64,000 bases of DNA from Kuenenia sp039794105. GTDB taxonomy: Bacteria > Planctomycetota > Brocadiia > Brocadiales > Brocadiaceae. The position numbers and the translations under genes were made by a program. Below are positions 42,413 to 51,341 of this stretch, one piece after another. The notes under the pieces were generated by a model that worked only from the letters and a program-made list of their open reading frames with translations, was not told where the DNA came from and ran no database searches. Position 1 is the first letter of the stretch, and each line of letters starts with the position of its first letter. The stretch lies in the NCBI RefSeq assembly GCF_039794105.1, contig NZ_JBDIWA010000001.1:1-64000 (forward strand). Direction: 5' to 3'.

Positions 42413-45409
42413 TTAACAAATTTTTTCCATCAAGGCCACCGGAAAGGTGGTAAATATTTCTGAAAGGAATATGCCTTTTGTATTATTATGAATAGTGGTC
42501 TTCGCAACCTCTCCTGTAAAAATGTTTTGGTATCCCGCAGCGCTATCTTCAAAAGGGAGGGAAAGAAAGGTATCCCCCCACACGTGCTTTCCAAAAGGCA
42601 ACTCTTCCGCATGGGAAAGAATTTGCGTCATGAACCGGGGTACAACGACAATCGCGGTTTTGGTGTTGCTGTTTCTTGCATATGCGCATACATTGTTTTC
42701 TTTTGTTCCCGCAGCCTCAAGGGGCGTATAATTCCCCGTTTCAAATAGCTCTCTGTTCTCTTTCCGGAAGGTAAGCGCCTTGTGGGTAACATACAGCTTT
42801 ATCATGCCATTTTCCCTGTTTCTCATCATATTTGTAATAAAGGCCTGCATTCCGCCGTTTGTTTCCTGCCCTTTTAATTCTTCCAACATGCTTATTCGCA
42901 TGCCATAATCAACGGGCATGCGGTTATCAGGGTCCACGAGGCAAAAACTCCATATTTCATTCCCCTGATAAATATCCGGAACTCCGGGAGAAGTTATCTT
43001 AAGCAATGTCTGTGCGATTGAATTATATATGCCATAATGAGAAATCTCTCCCTGAAACCTTTTAAAATCATGCAAAAAAGCATTGTTTTGCTTCCTGTTC
43101 ATTACGTTGTTAATGAAGTGCATTAATGCATCTTCATATGCCGTATTTGGGTTTATCCAGCTTGTATTTTCCTTTGCCTCGCGTGACGCCTTGAGCATGT
43201 ATTCCTTGATCCTGTTTTTGAAGATTTCATACCCTGAATCGTCCATTGGCTCAAGAGGCCAGGCGCCAATAAGTGTTTGATAAAATAAATACTCTTCATT
43301 TTTGCCAGGGGCGGCCAGGTCTCCTGCAAGATGTTTGTGTTTTTTATTGTTTCTGCTCCATCTTATCAGGCATTCTCTCCATTTTGCCGGTATTTCGGAG
43401 AGGACGTTGATACGTGCCCTGACGTCTTCGCTTCGTTTGGTATCATGGGTGGAAGTGGCTAGCATGGAATGTTGCCATGATTTTGCCCTTTCCGTATTTT
43501 GTCCGTGAAAGGCTTCGATTGAAGTCCCAAACCAATCGGGACTGCCGCCAACTTCGTTCAATGAAATGAGGCGGTTATATACATAAAAAACAGTATCCTC
43601 TACCCCTTTTGCCATAACCGGACCCGTAATCTGCTGAAATTTCATGGTAAAATTAAGCCATTCCTTTTTGTCTTCCTCTTTAAAATATCCGGGATAATTG
43701 TTGAGAAGCACGTCTTTTAGGAAGAAAAAAATCGATTCATTAAGGGCGGGATTTTTTTGCCTTGCCCTGGAAACGGCATGTTCAACATAACGTTTGTCCC
43801 GTTCGTCGACCTCTGGGGAATGAATGTATGTCCGGTAGACGGGAAAGCATGCGATTACTTCAATAATCGCGTAAGCCAGGCTATTTAGCGTAAAATCTCT
43901 GGTATGCCTGTTTTTTTCAGAGATGCGGTTTAGATAGTGTCCCAGCGTGTTGATTTCGCTCGACATTGCCACTTGCATAATGAGCTTCTTTTTTTTATAG
44001 ACAATTTCGTGAAAGTATATTGTTTCTTTAATAAACCGGGAGTATATTTTGTCGAATTCCTTTGCATTCCTTGTTTCAACAAATATGCCGTTCACCGCGG
44101 CAAGAAAGTCGTATCCTGTTGTGCCGAAAATGGGCCAGTCTTCCGGTATCTTTTCTGACCTTCCCAGTATTTTTTCTCCCACAATATAAAATGGTTTATA
44201 GTGCGGTTCCCTTGCAAGTATCTCATGGTATTGCTTTAGCGTATTTTCCTCTGATTGTTCATCCGCTGATGCGAGATTATTTTTTGAATTTTTCGCGTTC
44301 CGCTCAAGGGTCAGGAGATAACAGTTCTTTTGTAATTCTTTAAAATATTCAGGCGGACAGTACAATCCGTCGGGATGATCTACCCGCAGCCCTGTTACTT
44401 TCCCTTGCCGGATGAGGCTAAATACAAGTTCATGGGTTTCCCGAAAAACGTCTGGCTCTTCTACCCTGGTTGCAGCGAGATCGCTTATATCAAAAAACCG
44501 CCGGTAATTAATCTCCTCGGTGGCGACTCGCCAGTGGGAAAGCCGGTACACCTGTTTGTCCAGCAGGTTGTTGAGGAGGTCAAAGCTTTCCGTGCCTCCT
44601 TTTTGTCCGTTGAACAGCAGCACATTCTCGTCGATAAAATGTCTGATCTCCGGGCTTTCGTTGTAAAGGGTATGGAGCCGTTTTTTGATTACCTCTTTTT
44701 CGCGGCGACGTTCCCTTATTTTTTCTTCTTCTGTTTCCGTGTATGCGGGAAGATGGTCAATAGCGGTTAAAATGCTTAAAAATTCGGCCAGATTGGGGTT
44801 TTCCTCCGGTAAGGTTTTTTCTAATTCCTCCAGCCGGTGTTTTAAAATCTCCGGGTATGTTTGCGGTCTTAGGGGGAATTTGTGATGGTAGTAAAGTATA
44901 AAAAAAGCGCCGTTTTCAAACGTCAGGGACAATTCCTGATTATCAAGGACGTTGCCATATTGATCTCCCAGGACGGGAAGGAGTATTTTATTTTTTAATT
45001 CATCCTTTATGGGATTCCAGTCTATATCGAAAAAATTCGCATAGCAGGAACTCATCCCATTTTCCAGCACATCCATCCACCATATATTCTCTTTATCCGC
45101 AATGCCCATATGGTTGGGCACCAGATCAAATACGTGCCCCATTCCATAATGCTCAAGCTCCCGGGATAATTCATCCATTTCCTGTTCTGTGCCGATTTCA
45201 GGATTCAATGAATGGTGATCAACTACGTCATACCCGTGAAGGCTGCCCTCCCCAGCCTTCAGGTAGGGAGAACAATAGATGTCGCTTATGCCCAAAGCAT
45301 GCAGATAGGCAACTATTTTTTTTGCGTCAGGGAAGGTAAAATGTTTATTGAGTTGTAGTCTGTAGGTGGCAATAGGTATGCGTGGGGTGTGAAAGTGTGT
45401 TTGCATCAT
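42413..45409 (-). CDS. treY: Malto-oligosyltrehalose synthase
   Basis: This 998-aa GH13 enzyme turns the reducing end of alpha-1,4-glucan into a trehalosyl unit. The N-terminus PIATYRLQLNKHFTFPDAKK is the family signature. Barrel motifs include DLVPNHMG (about 98), GLRVDHPDGL (about 345, with the nucleophile Asp) and YIVGEKILG-like FYIVGEKIL (about 410, acid Glu), followed by ATSTHDTKRSEDVRAR near 635. It is longer than many TreY proteins (700-900) through insertions around 190-250. It follows malQ with one base between the genes and works with TreZ at 49515. Confidence 0.95.
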   Translation of the reverse strand: MMQTHFHTPRIPIATYRLQLNKHFTFPDAKKIVAYLHALGISDIYCSPYLKAGEGSLHGYDVVDHHSLNPEIGTEQEMDELSRELEHYGMGHVFDLVPNHMGIADKENIWWMDVLENGMSSCYANFFDIDWNPIKDELKNKILLPVLGDQYGNVLDNQELSLTFENGAFFILYYHHKFPLRPQTYPEILKHRLEELEKTLPEENPNLAEFLSILTAIDHLPAYTETEEEKIRERRREKEVIKKRLHTLYNESPEIRHFIDENVLLFNGQKGGTESFDLLNNLLDKQVYRLSHWRVATEEINYRRFFDISDLAATRVEEPDVFRETHELVFSLIRQGKVTGLRVDHPDGLYCPPEYFKELQKNCYLLTLERNAKNSKNNLASADEQSEENTLKQYHEILAREPHYKPFYIVGEKILGRSEKIPEDWPIFGTTGYDFLAAVNGIFVETRNAKEFDKIYSRFIKETIYFHEIVYKKKKLIMQVAMSSEINTLGHYLNRISEKNRHTRDFTLNSLAYAIIEVIACFPVYRTYIHSPEVDERDKRYVEHAVSRARQKNPALNESIFFFLKDVLLNNYPGYFKEEDKKEWLNFTMKFQQITGPVMAKGVEDTVFYVYNRLISLNEVGGSPDWFGTSIEAFHGQNTERAKSWQHSMLATSTHDTKRSEDVRARINVLSEIPAKWRECLIRWSRNNKKHKHLAGDLAAPGKNEEYLFYQTLIGAWPLEPMDDSGYEIFKNRIKEYMLKASREAKENTSWINPNTAYEDALMHFINNVMNRKQNNAFLHDFKRFQGEISHYGIYNSIAQTLLKITSPGVPDIYQGNEIWSFCLVDPDNRMPVDYGMRISMLEELKGQETNGGMQAFITNMMRNRENGMIKLYVTHKALTFRKENRELFETGNYTPLEAAGTKENNVCAYARNSNTKTAIVVVPRFMTQILSHAEELPFGKHVWGDTFLSLPFEDSAAGYQNIFTGEVAKTTIHNNTKGIFLSEIFTTFPVALMEKIC

Positions 45410-45410
45410 A

Positions 45411-46910
45411 TCAGCCTCTCCCGTAAATTCCGGTAATTTCTCTCAGTTCATTCGTTACGGATGGCGTGAGTTGTTCGGGAAGCAGTCTCCATGCCCAGTT
45501 ATTTTCAGTGGTTGCCGGTAAATTCATCCTGGCTTCTTCGTCAAGTTCAAGGATGTCCTGCATAGGAATGATCGCCGTGTTTGCAACGGACATCATTGCC
45601 AGTCGTATTAATTCCCGGCACACATTGGTTTCGGAAACCTCTCTTCCCAGATAGTTAAAAAGCATTTTTTTTGTTTCTCCGTTAATCTCATTTTTAAACC
45701 ATCCTTTTATGGTATTGTTGTCGTGTGTTCCGGTATATACCACACAGTTTTTCTCATAATTATGGGGTGCATAAGGATTTTTTGCCACATCATCGCCAAA
45801 GGCAAACAATAGAAGTTTCATGTCGGGAAATTGAAACGTTTGCATAATTAATTTTACATCCGGAGTTATGGTGCCAAGGTCTTCTGCGATAAGGGGTAAA
45901 TTAGGAAAGTGTTTAAAAATAGTGGTAAAAAAGTCTTCGGCAGGAACTTCAACCCAGGCGCCATTAATGGCAGTTTCTTCGTGTGCGGGGATTTCCCAAT
46001 ACGCAACGAAACCCCTGAAATGGTCTAACCGGACAATATCGAAAAGTTTCATGTTGTGTTCTATACGTTTGATCCACCACAAAAACCCCGTTTCTTTATG
46101 AAAATCCCACGTATAAATAGGGTTTCCCCATCTTTGGCCCGTTTTACTGAAATAATCCGGAGGCACTCCCGCTACAAATGAGGGTAGTTCGTTTTTATCT
46201 AATTTAAATAATTCAGGATGTGACCATACGTCAGCGCTGTCATACGTAACATAAATAGGAATATCTCCGATTATTTGTATGTTTTTTTTATTGCAGTACT
46301 CTTTGAGTTTGTGCCATTGCTTGAAGAATATGTATTGGACAAACCTTTCCTTTTCCGCCCGTTCTTTTAATTTTTCTCTCCATTCATTCATTGCGTCAGC
46401 ATTTCTGTATTTTATTTCCGCAGGCCAGTCGCTCCATACCTTTCCCTGGAAATGTTCTTTAAGGGCAATAAATAGCGTGTAATCATCCAGCCAATGAGTG
46501 TTCTGTTCGCAGAATAACGGAAAGTCGTGTTTTTCTTTTTTCTGTATTTGAAAATTATTATATGCCTTTTGAAGAATACCGTCCTTATAGATGGTGGTAT
46601 TTGCGTAATCCGTCCGGTCATTTGGCAAGCGCCTGTTGCATTCAATATCCTGTTTGGCAAGCAGTCCTTCTTCCACGAGCATGTCCGGGCTTATTACGAT
46701 ATGGTTTCCCGCAAAGGCGGAGCAACTGCTATAGGGGCTGTTTCCATAGGGTTGGGATGTGGGATTTAACGGCAGGATTTGCCATAAAGACTGCTTCGTT
46801 TCTGCCAGGAAGTCGATGAATTTGTAGGCGAATGGCCCAAAATCCCCGATACCATATGCCGATGGGAGTGATGTTATATGTAGTAATATGCCGCTTCTTC
46901 TTTTGTTCAT
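45411..46910 (-). CDS. malQ: 4-alpha-glucanotransferase (amylomaltase)
   Basis: This 499-aa GH77 enzyme transfers glucan segments between malto-oligosaccharides. Signature regions are RRSGILLHITSLPSAYGIGD (3-22), QILPLNPT, FDIVRLDHFRGFVAYWEIPA (about 290, nucleophile Asp), PLIAEDLGTITPDV (acid Glu) and YTGTHDNNTIKGW. It normally remodels glycogen breakdown products. treY follows almost directly. The GH57 gene lies 167 bases upstream with a palindrome between, so malQ may also have its own promoter. Confidence 0.96.
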   Translation of the reverse strand: MNKRRSGILLHITSLPSAYGIGDFGPFAYKFIDFLAETKQSLWQILPLNPTSQPYGNSPYSSCSAFAGNHIVISPDMLVEEGLLAKQDIECNRRLPNDRTDYANTTIYKDGILQKAYNNFQIQKKEKHDFPLFCEQNTHWLDDYTLFIALKEHFQGKVWSDWPAEIKYRNADAMNEWREKLKERAEKERFVQYIFFKQWHKLKEYCNKKNIQIIGDIPIYVTYDSADVWSHPELFKLDKNELPSFVAGVPPDYFSKTGQRWGNPIYTWDFHKETGFLWWIKRIEHNMKLFDIVRLDHFRGFVAYWEIPAHEETAINGAWVEVPAEDFFTTIFKHFPNLPLIAEDLGTITPDVKLIMQTFQFPDMKLLLFAFGDDVAKNPYAPHNYEKNCVVYTGTHDNNTIKGWFKNEINGETKKMLFNYLGREVSETNVCRELIRLAMMSVANTAIIPMQDILELDEEARMNLPATTENNWAWRLLPEQLTPSVTNELREITGIYGRG

Positions 46911-46998
46911 GGTGTGTTTACATTTTAAAAATTATTTTGCTTACGTTCCCAACCGGGATATTGTTATTTACGATTTACTATTTGGTGACACTTTAGAG

Positions 46999-47022
46999 AG
47001 AGACAACGCATGCGTTGTCTCT
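46999..47022. repeat. 24-bp perfect palindrome upstream of malQ
   Basis: AGAGACAACGCA and its exact inverse, with no loop. It resembles the AGAGACAGG palindrome at 5706. It lies between the GH57 stop and the malQ start, about 90 bases before the latter, so it could be an operator or simply a dispersed palindrome. Confidence 0.7.
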
Positions 47023-47077
47023 TATTGTTGCCTGCCTGATTTTTTCTGTTTTGAAATTTACAGAAGGGAGTCATTTC

Positions 47078-49507
47078 CTACGACACCTTCACCCCAAGAT
47101 AATATCCCAGTTTTTTAAATGCCTCTTCCCATCTTTTAAAACGGGGGTCTTCTGTTAATGACTTTTCTTTCATTGTGTGATAAATGTTTTTTCCGATATG
47201 GAAATAAATATTTTGCGCCTCCCACATGTCCAGCTTAATGGATAGAGAGTTTAGTAGTTTTATCACGGCGTCAATTTCCTCAACAAGAGAAATGTCGCTT
47301 GGTTTCTTTCGTAGCCGTTCCATGCGTGAATTTATCCATACGTTTGCTGCAAAACCGATGGCGTCTTTATCAATCGTAAATGGCCAGCGTTTCGTCTCGT
47401 TTATCAGATTTTCAAGTTTTTCAAGACTCATTTCTTCTTCTGCGGAAAAAATATTTATTAAATCTCTGTTTACCGTATATTCTGCAGTTAAAAAAAGTGG
47501 ACGAGGCGGGGGGGCCTGCAGATAATGGAAAAAATTCAGCAAGGAATAATTGTTTTCATAAATCATCTTGAACGAAACCTCTATTTCCTTCATTGTGGAT
47601 TGCAGGATTTGATCTAAGATCATCCTTTTTCTGTCTTTAAAGAGATGCCCCAGGGAGTAGCTATAGTCGCCAAAATAATGGTCCATCCGCCGTATAACAT
47701 CAGGAATCTCGCCTCTGTCAAAAATACTCCTGATTTCCTTAAAGATGTTTGAAAATTCTTCATCGGTTGTAAAGTCTTTTACGCCCCCGCTTACGTTGTG
47801 GTCCCCTAAATGAATCACTGCAAACACAATTACTGCTTCCTCCCAGGTAATACCGGACACCACCTGCGTTTTACCCAGGGCTAATTTTAATTTCCCTGCG
47901 TGCAGCCTCTCATACTGCTCTGTCTTTACCGAGTAACAATAAATTGGCGTATCTTCCTGAAGATCTTCAAAGAGTGAAGAAATTGCATAATGGGCGCAGA
48001 CATTGAGAAGGTTTATTTTGCATGGCTTTACAAATAATTCATATATTTTGTCGCCGTTTTCATATTTTGGCACATTGCTCTTTATACCCTTTAAAAGGGC
48101 GCGATATTCAGGTTCGACAGCAGAGTCTGAGAATTCTTCTGCGAGATGAATTGCCCTTGCGGCATACTGGGTAATCTGCACTGTTTCGATACCTGAAATT
48201 TCATCAAAAAACCATCCGCAACTGGTGTACATCAGCATGGCATTCCGCTGCATTTCAAGGAGTTTGAGTATTTTTATTATTTCTTCTTTTGCAGGCGTTT
48301 CAATCGCCTGATTTTCGAGGAACCTGCGAACTGTAGCTTCTGATCTGTCCCGGATGACTTCTATATAAGCATCTCTTGCTGACCAGGGATTTTTAAGGTA
48401 TTTTCCCGCTTCTGTTTCATAAATGGCTGCCAGTTTGTCCCTGAGTTTATCCATAGCAGTCCTGAGAGGCGCACGCCATTCCTGCGTCCAGCCGGGATGG
48501 CGGCCCGAACAACATCCGCAATTATCTTTCCATCTTTCAACCCCGTGGATACAGCTCCATGAGGTGTTTTCTTTTATTTTTGCCTCGAACATTGGCGGGT
48601 GTTTTTCGAGATACTCCCCATAATTTGTAATTTTTGCAAGATTTTTCGATTCTATATAATACAGGCAATACGCCAGCGCCATATCGCCCTTAAAATGGTG
48701 ATGTCCGTATGTTTCACCATCAGTTGCAATATGCACAAGCTGAGGCCAGTCCCTGTTTTCGGTAAATGCGGAAAGCAATCGTGTTGCAAAGTTTTCTCCA
48801 TTTTTCAGCAAACTGCCAAAGGCGATGTCCTGTGAAATAGGCCCGTCGTAAAAAAAGATGCAGATGCTTCTTCCTGAAGGAAGTTTGCAAATGTATGGGG
48901 TTGTGGGGTCTATTTCTCCGTTTTCCATAACTATCCAATTTTGGTCTGTCATTTTTTTCATTTTCAGGGCCTGGCGGGGCGCCAGTACGGTGAACTTTAT
49001 TCCCAGTTCTGCCAGTACCTCAAGGGTTTCGGTATTTACGGCAGTTTCCGGAAGCCACATGCCTTCCGCATCTCTTCCGAATCTTGACTGAAAATCCCTT
49101 AGTCCCCATATAACCTGTGTATACTTGTCTCTTTTATTGGCAAGGGGCATGATCAAGTGGTTGTATATTTGAGCCAAAGCTGAGCCATGCCCGGAAAAAT
49201 GTTCTCTGCTCAATTTGTCAGCGTCAAGAATTGCCTGGTATACGTCTGGTTTATGCTTTTCCATCCATGAAAGCAGGGTATGGCCGAAGTTAAAGCTTAT
49301 CTTTGAATATATATTTACGATATCTACTATTCTTCCGTCAACGTCGAGAATGCGCGAAGTAGCATTCGGTGCATAACACTCGGCGGTTATCCGCTCATTC
49401 CAGTCATGATAAGGATACGCCGAATCCTGAAGTTCCACGTCTTCCAGCCATGGATTTTCCCTTGGCGGTTGATAAAAATGGCCGTGAATACAAATATATC
49501 TTTCCAT
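47078..49507 (-). CDS. GH57-family protein with DUF3536 region
   Basis: This 809-aa protein has a GH57 (beta/alpha)7-type N-terminal half: YICIHGHFYQPPRENPWLED (4-23), GMWLPETAVNTETLEVLAEL (about 170, with the expected nucleophile Glu) and HIATDGETYGHHHFKGD (about 265, with the acid Asp). From about 430 on it matches the DUF3536 region of such proteins. GH57 members act on alpha-glucans as amylases, 4-alpha-glucanotransferases or branching enzymes, and this subgroup's reaction is not settled. It follows treZ by 7 bases in the same unit, so alpha-glucan is the likely substrate. Confidence 0.9.
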   Translation of the reverse strand: MERYICIHGHFYQPPRENPWLEDVELQDSAYPYHDWNERITAECYAPNATSRILDVDGRIVDIVNIYSKISFNFGHTLLSWMEKHKPDVYQAILDADKLSREHFSGHGSALAQIYNHLIMPLANKRDKYTQVIWGLRDFQSRFGRDAEGMWLPETAVNTETLEVLAELGIKFTVLAPRQALKMKKMTDQNWIVMENGEIDPTTPYICKLPSGRSICIFFYDGPISQDIAFGSLLKNGENFATRLLSAFTENRDWPQLVHIATDGETYGHHHFKGDMALAYCLYYIESKNLAKITNYGEYLEKHPPMFEAKIKENTSWSCIHGVERWKDNCGCCSGRHPGWTQEWRAPLRTAMDKLRDKLAAIYETEAGKYLKNPWSARDAYIEVIRDRSEATVRRFLENQAIETPAKEEIIKILKLLEMQRNAMLMYTSCGWFFDEISGIETVQITQYAARAIHLAEEFSDSAVEPEYRALLKGIKSNVPKYENGDKIYELFVKPCKINLLNVCAHYAISSLFEDLQEDTPIYCYSVKTEQYERLHAGKLKLALGKTQVVSGITWEEAVIVFAVIHLGDHNVSGGVKDFTTDEEFSNIFKEIRSIFDRGEIPDVIRRMDHYFGDYSYSLGHLFKDRKRMILDQILQSTMKEIEVSFKMIYENNYSLLNFFHYLQAPPPRPLFLTAEYTVNRDLINIFSAEEEMSLEKLENLINETKRWPFTIDKDAIGFAANVWINSRMERLRKKPSDISLVEEIDAVIKLLNSLSIKLDMWEAQNIYFHIGKNIYHTMKEKSLTEDPRFKRWEEAFKKLGYYLGVKVS

Positions 49508-49514
49508 AAAGAGA

Positions 49515-51341
49515 TTATTCCTTTATAAATGAAATAAAACAGTGTTTTCTCAGAGTGATTTGATTAAATTGCCCTGTTTTTTCCGGCAACAATGACCCCG
49601 GTCCTTTCCACACCTCATCTGATGAATCAATGATCTTTTTCCAGTGGTTTTCCTGAAGGGGAAGTTTTACGGACACCTCACCAGCACTAAAATTAAATAC
49701 GGTAAAAGAGTTATCCCTTCCCTCCCCCCTTTGCAAAAATACAACCTTTTTATCCTCAATGCCGTACACGGAAAGTTTGTTCTTATCACAATTCGAGAGG
49801 GCGGGGATCGTTTTCCTCAAATGAATTAAATGTGTATAAAAATCCAGTAATATTTTATGGTTCCCTTTTTTCCGGTTTTCCCAGTGCAATTTTGATGCTA
49901 AAAATGTTTTATTGTCCTGCGGATCAGGCGGTTCTCCCTTCCACTGAAAGGTATGAAACTCTTGCTTTCTCCCGCGCCTTACCGCTTCAATTAAATGAGT
50001 ATCCGAATGGCTGACAAAATAAAGAAAAGGCGCCGCTTCGCCATATTCTTCTCCCATGAACAAAAGCGGTATGTAAGGCGAGAGAAGTATTACGCCGGCG
50101 GCAAGTTTTAGCGCCTCGAAAGAAACTAACGTTGATAGCCGTTCCCCAAGCATCCTGTTGCCGATTTGATCATGATTCTGCGAAAAGACGACGAACTGCG
50201 ACGGTGGGCAGTTTCTTGAAGAATTACCGTGCCTGCGTTTCCTGAAGCGAGAATATTCTCCCGAATAAACAAATCCTTCTCCGATGGCTTTTACCAGATG
50301 CCTTGTTTCGCCGAAATCACAATAATAACCTGTGCGTTCTCCGGTAAGAAGTGTGTGCAGTGAATGGTGCAAATCATCACACCACTGGGAATCTATGCCA
50401 TACCCGCCTGTTTCTTTTGGCCTCGTTATCCTTGTATCATTCAGGTTGCTTTCCGCAATTAAGTAAAAAGGTTTCTTCTTTTGTTCGGAGGGTTCTGCCG
50501 TTTTATCCTTCAATTCCTCTAAAAAATGTTTTGCCCCCATCATATCGTAAATACCGTGAATGGCGTCAAGCCGTAAGGCGTCGATATGATAATTTTTAAA
50601 CCAGAATAGCGCATTTTGGATAAAGAACGATCGTACCTCATCGCTGTAGGCGTCATCAAGGTTTATGGCCTTTCCCCAAGGGGTGTTGTACTTGTCGGTA
50701 AAATACGGTCCGTATTCTGCAAGATAATTTCCCTCCGGGCCGAGATGGTTATATACGACATCAAGGATCACAGATATCTCCTGCCTGTGGCATTCATTGA
50801 CAAGTCTCATAAGGCCTTCCGGCCCGCCATACGAATTTTGCACGGCGAAGAGATAGGCACCGTCATATCCCCAGTTCCTTTCCCCGGGAAATTGAGCGAT
50901 GGGCATCAATTCAATTGCGTTGACGCCTAAGCCTTTTAAATCATCTAATCTTGGCAATATTGCGTCAAAAGTACCCTGAGGCGTGAACGTCCCAACATGA
51001 AGTTCATAGATTATTAACTGTGAAAGTGCGATTCCTTTCCATGTGCTGTCTTTCCATTTGAAGGAGTCGAATTCCACTACCTGTGAATACTGATGTACTC
51101 CGGCAGGCTGGAAGTATGAAGCCGGGTCGGGCCTGTCTGTTTTTCCCCCGAGCTGATAAAAATAGCAGGTACCAGGATATACTTTTTCAATACAAACCTT
51201 CCAGTAGCCTTTTTCTTCTTTTTTCATAGGGAGCAGTCTTTCGTCGGGTGAAATGAGTTTTACCGCAACGCTTTTAAGAAAAGGCGCCCACACCACAAAC
51301 TCGCACGTTCCGTTTCCGAGATAATTTGCCCCAATCCTCAT
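49515..51341 (-). CDS. treZ: Malto-oligosyltrehalose trehalohydrolase
   Basis: This 608-aa GH13 enzyme cleaves trehalose from the end made by TreY. An N-terminal beta-sandwich (about 1-95, CEFVVWAPFLKSVAVKLISP) is followed by a barrel with IELMPIAQFPGERNWGYDG (about 143), LDVVYNHLGPEGNYLAEYGP (about 195), DALRLDAIHGI (about 248, nucleophile) and LIAESNLNDTR (about 290, acid). The gene starts in an ATGA overlap with glgB. The missing partner TreY is four genes along, so both halves of the TreYZ route are in this island. Confidence 0.95.
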   Translation of the reverse strand: MRIGANYLGNGTCEFVVWAPFLKSVAVKLISPDERLLPMKKEEKGYWKVCIEKVYPGTCYFYQLGGKTDRPDPASYFQPAGVHQYSQVVEFDSFKWKDSTWKGIALSQLIIYELHVGTFTPQGTFDAILPRLDDLKGLGVNAIELMPIAQFPGERNWGYDGAYLFAVQNSYGGPEGLMRLVNECHRQEISVILDVVYNHLGPEGNYLAEYGPYFTDKYNTPWGKAINLDDAYSDEVRSFFIQNALFWFKNYHIDALRLDAIHGIYDMMGAKHFLEELKDKTAEPSEQKKKPFYLIAESNLNDTRITRPKETGGYGIDSQWCDDLHHSLHTLLTGERTGYYCDFGETRHLVKAIGEGFVYSGEYSRFRKRRHGNSSRNCPPSQFVVFSQNHDQIGNRMLGERLSTLVSFEALKLAAGVILLSPYIPLLFMGEEYGEAAPFLYFVSHSDTHLIEAVRRGRKQEFHTFQWKGEPPDPQDNKTFLASKLHWENRKKGNHKILLDFYTHLIHLRKTIPALSNCDKNKLSVYGIEDKKVVFLQRGEGRDNSFTVFNFSAGEVSVKLPLQENHWKKIIDSSDEVWKGPGSLLPEKTGQFNQITLRKHCFISFIKE

